A DNA stretch of 64,000 bases from Aureococcus anophagefferens (Eukaryota > Sar > Pelagophyceae > Pelagomonadales > Pelagomonadaceae): assembly GCF_000186865.1 (NCBI RefSeq), contig NW_008705570.1:1361203-1425202 (forward strand), written 5' to 3'. Under the pieces are notes generated by a model, which searched no databases, had not been told where the DNA came from, and saw only the letters and a program-made list of their open reading frames with translations. A program made the position numbers and the translations under genes. Shown here one piece after another: positions 10,756 to 20,196 of this stretch (position 1 is the stretch's first letter; every line of letters begins with the position of its first letter).

Positions 10756-12438
10756 CTATGCCGCGCCCGGATCCTCCGCGACGCGCGCGCGCGTCGCGGC
10801 CGGCGCGTCGAGGCCGCCGCCGTCGGACGGCTCGGGCGCGTCGTGCTTCCTGGGGCGTTGATCTACGGAATGCTTCACGACGAGGATCATGACGATGGGG
10901 CCGCCGCCGCACCAGAGGCGGGCCGCCTCGGCTTCGACGCGGGCGAAGACCGCGCCGCGCGCGCGAAAGCCGCCGCGGACCAGGTGCGACGCCGCGGCCT
11001 CAAAGTATCTCTTCTCGACGCCCAAAATCTTGACGTCGCGGGCCTGATTCCCCGACGCCGACGTCCACTTGCACGCGGCGAGGCCGCCGACGTCGGCCTC
11101 GTCCTCGGGGTCGACGCCGCGGAGCGCCGCCGGGTGCTTGCCGTAGAGCACGTACCAGCCGGGGAGGAGCGCCGCGCGCAGCGTCTTGATCGGCGTCCGC
11201 GCGGACTTGACGGGCAGCGCGCGGCCGTCGGTGAACGTGCCGGCCATGGGGAGCACGCCGCGGTAGCAGCCGCCTTCGGCGTCCTCGACGGCGACGCGGA
11301 CGAGGTCGAAGCGGCCGAGCTCCGCGTCCGCGATGAGCGTCTCCACGAACGAGCACTCGGTGCATCCGGGAAGACGCTCGGCGCCCCAAGACGCGACCGG
11401 CGCGGCCGGCGGGGGCGGCGGCGACGGCGCGTCCTCGCCGTCCGCGGGCGCGGCCGGCCGGGGCGGCGACGGCGCGTCCTCGCCGTCCGCGGGCGCGGCC
11501 GGCGGGGGCGGCGGCGACGGCGCGTCCTCGCCGTCCGCGGGCGCGACCGGCGGGGGCGGCGGCGACGGCGCGTCCGCGTCCTCGCCGTCCGCGGGCGCGG
11601 CCGGCGCGGCCGGCGGCGCAACGACTTGCGACGGCGCGTCCTCGCCGTCCGCGGGCGCGACCGACGCGGCCGGCGGCGCGGCGACCTGCTCCCGGCGGCG
11701 CCACTGGAGGCCCAGGTCGGGGGCGCCGCCGTGGAGCGAGTGGTCCTCGAACTGCCAGCCGGATGTGAGCCAGTCGTGCCGCGCGGCGTCCGCGTCGGAC
11801 CGCGGCCGCTTCCGGCTCTCCTTGCGGCCGCCCATCTTGAGGAAGGTGGCCCGCGCCGCGTCGAGCTCGAAGCGCTCGTACGCCGTGAGCTCGCTCGTCT
11901 TCCTGAAAGATTTGTTTTTGCCCATCGCGCGCGTCCGGCTGAACTTCTTCGTGATGCGCATCGGCGTGCACCGGAGGAGGCCCGCGAGGAGCGCGCGGAG
12001 CGACTCGCCCCCCGCGCAGCCCGGCGCCTTGCCGTTGATGAAGTGGTCGATGACGAGCGACGCGTAGGCCTCCTCGGGGGGCGTCCACTTGCCGTGGCGC
12101 TCGGGCCGGTGCTTCTTCGCCGGCGGCGGCGCGCCGTCGCCCCCGGCGGGGGGCGAACCGTCGGCGAACAATTCGTCCGCGGGCGTGCCACCCTGGAAGT
12201 CGGGCGATCCCTCGTGCGGCGTCAAGGGCATCGGCGCGCTCCAGGTCCTCGGCGCGGGCATCGTCAAGGACATCGGCGCGCTCCAGGTCTTCGGCGCGGG
12301 CATCGAAGCGAGCGCGGACGGCGAAGCGATCTCGTCGCTCGTCGCAAAACTGAGGCGATGACCGTTATGCTCCTTTCGCTCCTCTTCGAGTAGCTCGTCA
12401 AGTCGTCCATCCTCGGTCGCTAGCGCGAACATGTCCAT
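10756..12438 (-). CDS. Protein with stramenopile KWTPPEE...RITKKF domain and APADGEDAPS repeats
   Basis: A 560-residue intron-free protein. Residues about 115-190 (KWTPPEEAYASLVIDHF...ESLRALLAGLLRCTPMRITKKF...GKNKSFRK) match a short helical domain I recall as frequent in diatom and oomycete proteins; I know of no assigned function. The middle carries six 11-20-residue copies of P-x-APADGEDAPS with polyproline. The C-terminal 200 residues (GCTECSFVETLIADAELG...VMILVVKHS) look globular but unknown. Divergent from the ABCG gene across 244 bp. A nuclear or regulatory role is only a guess from the basic patches. Confidence 0.7.
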   Translation of the reverse strand: MDMFALATEDGRLDELLEEERKEHNGHRLSFATSDEIASPSALASMPAPKTWSAPMSLTMPAPRTWSAPMPLTPHEGSPDFQGGTPADELFADGSPPAGGDGAPPPAKKHRPERHGKWTPPEEAYASLVIDHFINGKAPGCAGGESLRALLAGLLRCTPMRITKKFSRTRAMGKNKSFRKTSELTAYERFELDAARATFLKMGGRKESRKRPRSDADAARHDWLTSGWQFEDHSLHGGAPDLGLQWRRREQVAAPPAASVAPADGEDAPSQVVAPPAAPAAPADGEDADAPSPPPPPVAPADGEDAPSPPPPPAAPADGEDAPSPPRPAAPADGEDAPSPPPPPAAPVASWGAERLPGCTECSFVETLIADAELGRFDLVRVAVEDAEGGCYRGVLPMAGTFTDGRALPVKSARTPIKTLRAALLPGWYVLYGKHPAALRGVDPEDEADVGGLAACKWTSASGNQARDVKILGVEKRYFEAAASHLVRGGFRARGAVFARVEAEAARLWCGGGPIVMILVVKHSVDQRPRKHDAPEPSDGGGLDAPAATRARVAEDPGAA

Positions 12439-12682
12439 CGTGCCCGAACGAGAATCCTTCGAGCCGTCGAGGCGTCAGGAGCTCTGTGCACACGCACACG
12501 CGACCGTGTGATTCAGCTGCTTGCACGGCAACTTGATGAACGTGCTTCCACGTTGACATGATCGACGTGGGATGGGCTGCCCGCAGGGCGAACGCGCGCG
12601 CCGCGGCCTCGTAGTCGCGCGCGAGGTCGCCGGCGAGGCCCGCCGCGCACTTGCGCTCGCCGTAGGCGACCCATAAAAAACC

Positions 12683-14791
12683 ATGGACCTCGCCGGGCTG
12701 CCCTGCATCGCGCAGAGCGACGACGAGCTGTCGGAGCTGTCCTGCGTCGCGGGCTTCGACGACGACGTCTGCATCGCGGGCCGCGAGTCAACGGACATCG
12801 ATTGCTGCTTCGAGGACCGGCGGCGCGCGGAGGCCGCCAAGGCGCCGGCGAAGCGCCGCCCGTCGCAGCAGCGCCTCGCGAGCTCCGCGTCGCGCGTGCT
12901 CGCGTTCTCGCGGCTCACGTTCTCCGTCGCGGACCGGCGGACGCGGCGGGAGCGGCGGCTCTTGGACGACGTCGGCGCGCGCTGCGACCGCGCGACGACG
13001 ACGGCCGTCATGGGGCCCTCGGGCTCCGGCAAGACGACGCTGATCTCGCTCCTGACGCTCCGCGCGCCGCGGGGCCGCGCGACGGGCCGCGTGACCCTCG
13101 GCGGCCTCGCGCTGACGCAGCGGCGGTTCCGCCGCCTGTGCTTTGTGGTGAACCAGGACGACGAGCTGTGGCCGACGCTGACGCCGCGGGAGCAGCTCCG
13201 CCACGCGACGCAGCTCTTCGCCGCCGCGGGCGCGGACATCGAGCCCGGGAGGGCCGAGGAGATCATCGACCGGCTGGGGTTGGCGTCGTGCGCGGACACC
13301 TTCGTGGGCCACGCCTTAGTCCCCGGGGGCCTCAGCGGCGGCCAGAAGCGGCGCCTCTCCATCGGCGTGGCGCTCGTGAAGCAGCCCGTGGCCGCGTTCT
13401 TGGACGAGCCGACGAGCGGCCTGGACGCGGCCGCGTCGCTCCACACCATGGCCTTTGTGCGGTCGCTCGCGAAGGACGAGCACCTCATCGTCGTGGCGAC
13501 GATCCACCAGCCGTCGACGAAGGTGTTTTTGGATTTCGACACTCTATTGCTCCTCTCCGAGGGCCGCGTCGCGTACTCCGGCGCCGCGTCCTCGGCCGCG
13601 GCGGCCTTCGAGGGCCTCGGCCACGTCCTGCCGCCGCTCACGAACCCGGCGGACTTCCTCCTCGACGTCGTCAACAGCGACTTCTCCGACGCGGGCGTCG
13701 TGCGCGAGATCCTGGACGCCTACGCCGCCGCGCGGGAGCGGCGGCGCGCGACGGTCGACGACGACGCGCATTTCCACTCTGGCGGCGTCGACGCGGGGCT
13801 GGAGACGGCCGTGGTCATCGAGCCGACGATGGGGAACCAGGTCGTGCCGCTGCTGCGGCGGCACGCGACGCTCCTCGCGCGGGACCTCGTGCTCGTGGGC
13901 GTCCGCGCGACGTGCTTCTTCTTCGGAAATTTGTATTTCGCGACGGTCTACATAAAATCCCGCGAGCGGCACCAGACCCAGGTCGCGAACCGCGTCTGGC
14001 TGCTCATCTGGATGAACGCCGTGCCCGCGTGCCTGACGCTGGTCATCGTCGTCGCGATCAACATGGAGACGCGCATGGTGAAGTCCGAGGCGAGGAACGG
14101 CATGGTGTCGCCGGCCGCGTACCTGCTCGCGCGCGCGGCCCTCCAGGTCCCGCTCGTCGCGGGCTTCTGCCTCGTCGCGCTCGGCGTCCCCGGCTTCGCC
14201 GTCGCGAATTTCACGGCCAAGGACGGCGCGTTCTTCACGACGTGCGCCATCTGGTGCGCGGGCCAGTTCTGCTGGGACTGCTACGGGACGGCCTGCGCCG
14301 TGGCCTTCGACCACCCGCTCCTCGGCACGGCGCTCTACATGTTCGCCTGGTTCTCGTCGTTCCTCTACGCGGGCTTCATCATCCCCATCGAGGACGTCAA
14401 GTGGCCGCTGCGCGCGCTCGCCTACGTCTTCCCCATGGGGCGGTCCATCCGCTCCATGATCTGGTCCGACTTCATCCGCGCGCGCTACGACGCCTGCGAC
14501 AACTACTCGTCGAGCCACTACTGCTACTGCGGCGACGACTGGGACCCGGCGGCGGGCTGCGACGGCAAGCACGTGCTCCGCGACATCGGCATCATCTACC
14601 GGTCCATCTCCGCGCGCGACAAGATCGCCGAGGACGTCGCCTACTGCGCGGGGCTCGGCTTCCTCGCGGGCGCCTACGCGTGCGTCGCGTTCTACCGGTC
14701 CACGCGCGGCTCCGCGGCGCCGCGGCCGCCGTCGGACGCACCCGCGCGGAGTCGCGCCCCGCTGGCCGCCGCGTTAAAACATACAAGTTAA
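12683..14791 (+). CDS. ABCG-type half transporter
   Basis: A 702-residue protein with the ABCG order, nucleotide-binding domain first and membrane domain second. Walker A is GPSGSGKTT at about 111-119, the ABC signature LSGGQKRR at 217-224 and Walker B VAAFLDEPTSGLD at about 236-248, followed by the H-loop IHQPS. NPADFLLDVVNSDF marks the family-typical linker. Six hydrophobic segments follow between about 405 and 690. It would dimerise to export lipids or small organic compounds; the substrate is unknown. The N-terminal 60 residues are acidic with several Cys. Its 3' end faces the sulfatase gene. Confidence 0.9.
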   Translation: MDLAGLPCIAQSDDELSELSCVAGFDDDVCIAGRESTDIDCCFEDRRRAEAAKAPAKRRPSQQRLASSASRVLAFSRLTFSVADRRTRRERRLLDDVGARCDRATTTAVMGPSGSGKTTLISLLTLRAPRGRATGRVTLGGLALTQRRFRRLCFVVNQDDELWPTLTPREQLRHATQLFAAAGADIEPGRAEEIIDRLGLASCADTFVGHALVPGGLSGGQKRRLSIGVALVKQPVAAFLDEPTSGLDAAASLHTMAFVRSLAKDEHLIVVATIHQPSTKVFLDFDTLLLLSEGRVAYSGAASSAAAAFEGLGHVLPPLTNPADFLLDVVNSDFSDAGVVREILDAYAAARERRRATVDDDAHFHSGGVDAGLETAVVIEPTMGNQVVPLLRRHATLLARDLVLVGVRATCFFFGNLYFATVYIKSRERHQTQVANRVWLLIWMNAVPACLTLVIVVAINMETRMVKSEARNGMVSPAAYLLARAALQVPLVAGFCLVALGVPGFAVANFTAKDGAFFTTCAIWCAGQFCWDCYGTACAVAFDHPLLGTALYMFAWFSSFLYAGFIIPIEDVKWPLRALAYVFPMGRSIRSMIWSDFIRARYDACDNYSSSHYCYCGDDWDPAAGCDGKHVLRDIGIIYRSISARDKIAEDVAYCAGLGFLAGAYACVAFYRSTRGSAAPRPPSDAPARSRAPLAAALKHTS

Positions 14792-14793
14792 AG

Positions 14794-14881
14794 AGGTCAC
14801 TCGTCCCGCTCCGAGGGCGTTGTCGCCGCGTAGGAACATACATGTTATTTAGATAGGTCACTCGTCCCGCTCCGAAGGCGT
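14794..14881. repeat. Tandem copy of the sulfatase 3' end
   Basis: AGGTCACTCGTCCCGCTCCG occurs at 14794 and again at 14855, 61 bp apart; the second copy contains the stop and last codons of the sulfatase. Flanking words ACATACA also repeat. A local tandem duplication of the CDS end. Confidence 0.75.
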
Positions 14882-16613
14882 GCACCCCCAGTGGGTCACG
14901 TAGCCGCCCGCCTGATGGAACGCGACCTGGGGCGCCTCGAGCGCGTCGTCGCTCGCGAAGGGGAACGTGGGCACCCAGAAGTGGCCGAGGGCGTCCTCCC
15001 AGAGCGCGTTCATGTCCTCGAGGACCGTTTTGTAGTCCGGGTCCGTCGCGAGGTCGATCTCCTCGCGCGGGTCCTCCTTGACGTCGAAGAGCTGCGTCGC
15101 CGGCGACGACCCGTCGCAGCGGGCCGGGTCCGAGTCGATGGTCCCGTTGAAGGACGGCATGAACCAGGTCACGTTCACGGCGTTGTACGTGTACTTGTAG
15201 GCGCCCGAGCGGATCGACGCGGTCGAGTCGGACGCCGCGAAGATGATGGTCTCTCTCCCCGCGGACCCGGCGCCGGCGCTCCCGGCGATCTGGGGCCAGT
15301 GGTTCATCGTGTCGAAGGAGCTGTCGAAGGTCGTCAGCGCCGCGACGTCGCCGCCGCCGAGGTGGACGAAGGTTCCGAACCAGTCCACGTGGTGCATCAG
15401 ACCGTCGTAGGCCGCGCCGCGGCGCCGCGCGGGGACGCGGCTCGGCGAGTAGACGACGCCGGGCAGCCGCAACCCGCCCTCGAACTCGTAGAACTTGGCG
15501 CCCCGGTAGGGGTAGTTGGAGCCCTGGCAGTGGTAGCCGCACGCGAAGCCGCCGTTGTCCGAGGTCACGACGAGCACGTAGTCCCGCGCGCGGTCGTCGA
15601 GCGCCGTCCGCACCTGGCCCACGCCCCGGTCGATGGCGCGCAGCCCGCAGCCAAAGTTGAAGCGCGCGAAGGGCAGGTGGCCCCGCTCCATGAAGATCGC
15701 GTCGTCGTCGTCGTCGCCCGTCTGCGCGCACGTGTCCGCGTCCGTGACGCCGTCGTTGTCGTGCATGCCGTGGTAGGCGAGCCACATGAACAGGGGCGCG
15801 TCCTCGGGGGCGTCGTGGAGCACCTTCTCCGCGCGCTCCGTGAAGAGCGCGGTCGTGTACGTGCCCTCGTACTCGGAGCCGTTGAACGCGAGGCCGCCCT
15901 CGTAGCGGAACATGTCGTAGAGGGGGGCGCGTGACGTCGTTGACGGTGTAGGTGTTCGCCGTGTCCGAGACGTGGTCCGTGTAGCCGATGCCGTCCGTGA
16001 AGTAGCCGACGAACGTGTCGAAGCCGCGCTGCCACGGCATGTACTTGACGTTGCAGTGGCCGATGTTCCACTTGCCGATGGCGTGGGTCTGGTAGCCCAG
16101 GCGCTTCATGCCCTGGGGCAGCATGTCGTGGCCCAGGGGCACGGAGAAGTTCGAGTAGGCCGTGACCTCGCGGACGCCGCCCTGCTGGTCGCTGAAGCCG
16201 ATCTTGTGGGCGAACTTGCCCGTCATGAGCGTCGCCCGCGCCGGCGAGCAGAGCGACTGGCCGTAGTAGCTCGTCAGCTCGACGCCGTCGCGCACGAGCT
16301 TCGACATCTCCGTCGGCTTCGGGAGGTCCGTCGACCGCCAGAGGTCGTTCAGTCCGACGTCGTCCATGAACACGAGGACGATGTCGGGCCGGCCGTCGTC
16401 GGCGAAGCGTGCCACGTGCGCCGCCGACGGGCCCGCCTCCTCGTCGAGCGCCTCCGGCGCCCGGCCGCGGGCGGCGAGGCCGACGGACGCGATGCCGACG
16501 AGGCACGTCGCCGCGACGGCCGCGAGGACCACGGACCGGCTCTTTTTCGGGGTTTGCCGCGCCGGCCGCTCGTCGTCATCGGTGACCTCCATGAGCCGCT
16601 CCGACTCGGCCAT
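14858..16613 (-). CDS. Membrane-anchored sulfatase with an apparent 1-bp frameshift
   Basis: From ATG at 16613: cytosolic tail, signal anchor (SVVLAAVAATCLVGIASVGLA), then a type I sulfatase. DIVLVFMDDVG supplies the metal-binding Asp pair, and SLCSPARATLMTGK holds the C-x-P-x-R formylglycine motif. AIGKWNIGH matches the second family signature. The frame breaks at a run of six C (minus strand; 15922-15927): one more C would join ...NDVTRP to PLYDMFRYEGG... and give one continuous protein of about 585 residues, arylsulfatase B-like. It may be a sequencing or assembly slip, a polymorphism or a broken gene. It would hydrolyse sulfate esters of polysaccharides in the secretory path or outside the cell. 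Lies between two ABCG genes. Confidence 0.8.
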
Positions 16614-16798
16614 CGTCGGCGACCGACGGCCGGCCGCCGAGGCGCGGGAAGGCTGCCCAGACGTCCTTGGATTAGCTTGGATGCTGCGATCTTCACACTG
16701 CAGTAAAGATCTACCGGCTCCTGATCCACGAGCAGCTGCGCCCGCCAAGTCGCCCGCCGGACGATGTGCAGGGGAGGCCAAAGACCGCGACATTCACA

Positions 16799-19700
16799 TT
16801 ACCACCACGCGCTCGACACCACGAGCCCCGCGGCGACCATGCAAAAGACGCCGAAGACCGCGAGCGCCAGCGCCGGCGTCCGCCCCAGCGCGTCGACGGC
16901 CCGCGCGAGCGGCGCCACGACCCCGGCCAGGCACAGCGCCTTGGGCAGCGACGCGCGGTCGCGCCGCTCGCGGTGGAGCCCCAAGAGCGCGCCGAGCGCG
17001 CCGAGCCGCAAGGCGACGCCGATGACCAGTAGAAGCGCCACGTCCAAGACGAGCCCGTCGTCCGCGTAGTGGAACGCGTGAAGTCCCGCGAGCGCCGAGT
17101 GGCGGTTCGGGTCGTCGATAAAAGTCACGGGCATCTTCCACGCGTCCGAGAAGTGCCGCGCCTGCAAAACATAAAGCGCCTCGCAGAGCCAGCGGTTCGG
17201 CGACGCCCAGGGCAGCCCCACCAAAAGGGGCGACATGGAAGCCAGATCGTCGAGCGTCGGGACCACGCCCGCGAACATGGAGGCCACGAGCACGAAGACC
17301 GTCGCCGCGAGCTGCGCCTTCGACTCCCGTAAAAAAACCGTCGACGCGAGGTAGCCGACGCCCGCCGCGGCGTAGGCGCAGGCCGCGCAGACGCCGAAGA
17401 AGACGACCGGCCGCGTGAGCGGGGCCGTCAGCGGGTAGTAGACGGACAGGAACGCCGCCGTTAGCAGGGCGAGCCGCGGCAATTCCACGAGGTCCACGGC
17501 GAGGAAATAGGCCGCCAGGTCGAGATCCGCGCCCGCGGGCGACGCCTCGCGGTCGAGGCCGGAGCGCTCGCCGCCGAAGCAGGGCAGCGCCGCGAGCGCG
17601 ACCGTGAACACGAGACCCAGCGACGTCATGAAGTTCATCGACGGCAGATCCCCGAAGGCGTACTCCGAGTACGTCGACGCGACGAGCGCGCCCGCGAGCG
17701 CCTCGACGACGCAGTCGCTGAAGAGCTCGCCCAGCCGCCGCGACCGCTCGACGGCGTAGCGGCTCGCGAGGATCCGGACCGCGGCGGGAAACGCCGGCCG
17801 CGCGCGCCGGCGCCGCGGCGGCGGCGCCCGGGTCTCCGGAAGCGGGGGCGCCCGCCAGAGCGACGCGAGCTTGTCGTCGCCGGCGACGACGGCGACGACG
17901 GCGTCCGCCGGGTTCGCGTGCGACGCGTCGATTGGCCGCACGCTCCGCAGGTAGGGCAGCGCGTCGCCGGGCTTGCCCTCGAAGGCCGTGCCGCCCCGGC
18001 CGAGCAGGAGGAGCCGGTCGAAGAGGGCGAAGGCGGCGCTCGACGGCGCGTGGAGCACGGCGACGACGGCGACGTTCTTCTGGGCCGCGAGCGCGTGGAG
18101 CGTCCTCGCGAGCCGCAGCGCCGTCGCCGAGTCGAGGCCGGACGTCGGTTCGTCCAAAAATAACAGGCTCGGCTCCGCGACGAGCTCCACGCCCACGGAG
18201 ACGCGGCGCCGCTGGCCGCCGGAGACGCCGCGCGCCGCGGCGCCGTCGCCGAGCAGCGCGTGCTTCCGCCGCGACAGGTCCAGCGCCTCGAGCACGTCCT
18301 CGACGAGGTCCCGCCGCCGCCGGTGCGCCGCGGGCAGCCGCAGGCAGCTCGAGAAGTAGAGCGTCTCCCAGACCGTGAGCCGCGCCTTGAGCGCGTCCGC
18401 CTGGTGCACGAAGGCGCTCCGGTCCGCGCACCAGCGCTCGACGCCGCCCCGGCGCCCGTTGACGCGCACGGACCCCGTGCGCCAGCCCGACCCGAGGCGC
18501 CTGCCCGCCAGCAGGGCCAGGAACGTGCTCTTCCCCGCGCCGGACGGGCCGAGCACGGCCGTGAGCTCGGCGCTCCTCGCGGCGCCCGCGACGCCGCCGA
18601 GGACGCGCGCGCCCGACGCGAGGCGCAGGCCCAGGTTGCGGAACGTGAGGTCCACGCGCTCGTCGGCCTCGCGCGGGCGAAACGCCGGCGCGAGGTCCTC
18701 CGGCGGCGGCCGCGGCCGCGGCGCCGCGCCGCGCGACACGACGCCGTGCACGAACCGCGCGTCCGCGGGCACCTGGGCAGCAAAAGAGAGATTCAACGTC
18801 GCTTCACGTGAGTGTTCCGCGCGCGCGCGTTCCGGAAAAAACATCCACGCTTCGAGACCGTTCCGAGAGATGATCGCTCGTCCAAAAACCAGCCGAAACG
18901 AGTGGAAAACGGCCGAGATATGAGCCTTTGAAGTTGGGAATTTCGCTCTCTTTTGCTGCCCTGGCGGGCACGGCCAGCGGCAACTCCTCCCAGGCCGTCG
19001 CGTCGTCGCCGAAGACCTCCGCCTCTAAAGCGACGTCCATGGAGTCCACGGGGTCGACGAGCGCGTCGTAGGCGTCGAGGTCCGCCGTCCCGTCGACCTC
19101 GATGACGCCCCAGGCGTCGTCGTCGCCGTCGTCGTCGTCCGACGCCGCGTCCGCGACGGGCGCGGCGCGGAACGCGCGCCGTTTGCGCGACCGGTGCCGC
19201 CGGAGAAAGGCGAGGAAGCTCTGGAGCAGGCGGCTCACGCGGACGACGACGACGACGAGCACCAGCGACGCGAGCGCGAGGCGCTGCGACGCGCCGGAGA
19301 AGTCCTGGCGCGCCGCGCGCTCGGAGGCGCACCGCGCGAAGGCGCTGCACCGCTTCGGCCGGGCGGAGCCCTTGGGGCAGAAGTGGTGCGCCGGGCACGG
19401 GAGGCGCGTCGTCGCGTCGGGGCACGAGAAGCCGGACGGGCACGGGTGCACCGCGGACGACCCCGGGCAGAGGCCGTTCGTCGGCGACGTCGTCTTTTCC
19501 AGCGCGCTCGGGAAGGCGCAGGCCCCGTCCTGGGCGACGGACGGGGGGCAGGCCGCGCCCGTGGGGCAGGCGACGGCGCAGACCGCGTCCTCGGCGCAGA
19601 AATGGCCGCCGTCGCACGCGGCGAACGCGCCGGCCGCCGAGAGGCCGAAGCCGCGCTTGCAGGCCCGGTTCGCGCCGTTGCCGCAGGCCGACGCCTTCCG

Positions 19701-20084
19701 GCCGACGTACAACGTAGTCATCTCTTGCGTGTCGCAGCGGCGCACGGCGGACGCCGCGGCGCCGTAGGCCGCGGCCCACGCGGCGGCCGAGAAGTTCGCC
19801 GGGGCCGAGCCGCTGTCGCGCGCGAGGTAGCGCGCGTACTTGCGCGTGTCCGGGTCGTCGAAGGCGAAGGCGTAGGTGCTCCGCCGGTAGAGCTTTTCCC
19901 GTCTGTAGACCGCGTCGACGGCGGCGGCGACGACGGCGGCGAGGATGGAGCAGCGCAGGACCATGCCCAGCAGGTGGAGGCACGGCCGAGGCCGGTCGTC
20001 TTCTCGTTGTATCGCTGGAGGTGGGCTCAGCGGCAGCCGCTGGTGTTCCGTGTCCGCCGCCATCCTGTCGGCGCCGGCGACCAT
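16799..20084 (-). CDS. ABCG transporter with N-terminal Cys-rich ectodomain, split by introner 2
   Basis: Exons 20084-18972 and 18772-16799 give 1028 residues; the join reads ...ELPLA|VPADAR.... The N-terminus has a signal-like stretch (VLRCSILAAVVAAAVDA), then about 150 residues of Cys-rich modules (CPTGAACPPS, CPSGFSCPDATTRLPCPAHHFCPKGS) and a transmembrane helix (LALASLVLVVVVVRVSRLL). The ATPase follows: Walker A GPSGAGKST near residue 446, signature VSGGQRRR, Walker B LLFLDEPTSGLDS. The C-terminal membrane domain has about six helices. This is the layout of plant ABCG24/28-like transporters. Likely lipid or cuticle-type export; substrate unknown. Neither exon alone is complete, which supports the introner splice. 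Confidence 0.88.
18773..18963 (-). mobile_element. Introner element 2 (family 1)
   Basis: 191 bp. On the minus strand the target duplication is GTGCCCGC (18971-18964 and 18772-18765), perfect. Ends CAGGGCAGCAAAAGAGAG and CTCTCTTTTGCTGCCCAG differ as inverted repeats only at position 2. The host intron 18971-18773 begins with GT from the target copy and ends in CAG from the element. Same orientation relative to its gene as elements 1 and 5. Confidence 0.93.
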
Positions 20085-20169
20085 GTCTAGATCTATCTCA
20101 GTAGAGGAATACCTCGGCCATTGGCGGGCTGCCTGCAGCCAATCAGATTTAGGAATACATCGACTTCAA

Positions 20170-20181
20170 ATTTGCCACAGC
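20170..20181 (+). promoter_or_regulatory. Candidate promoter motif, copy 2 (ATTTGCCACAGC)
   Basis: Lies in the 112-bp spacer between the divergent starts at 20084 and 20197, 16 bp before the dehydrogenase ATG. Identical over 12 bases to the minus strand of 23102-23113. It may be a shared promoter element or a chance match. Confidence 0.3.
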
Positions 20182-20196
20182 GAGGCTTTGAGGCAT

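Noticed and set aside
15880..15960. An intron as the cause of the sulfatase frame break
   Set aside because: Any GT/GC-AG pair I could place would delete the well-matching LYDMFRYEGG segment; a single-base change in the C6 run is simpler.
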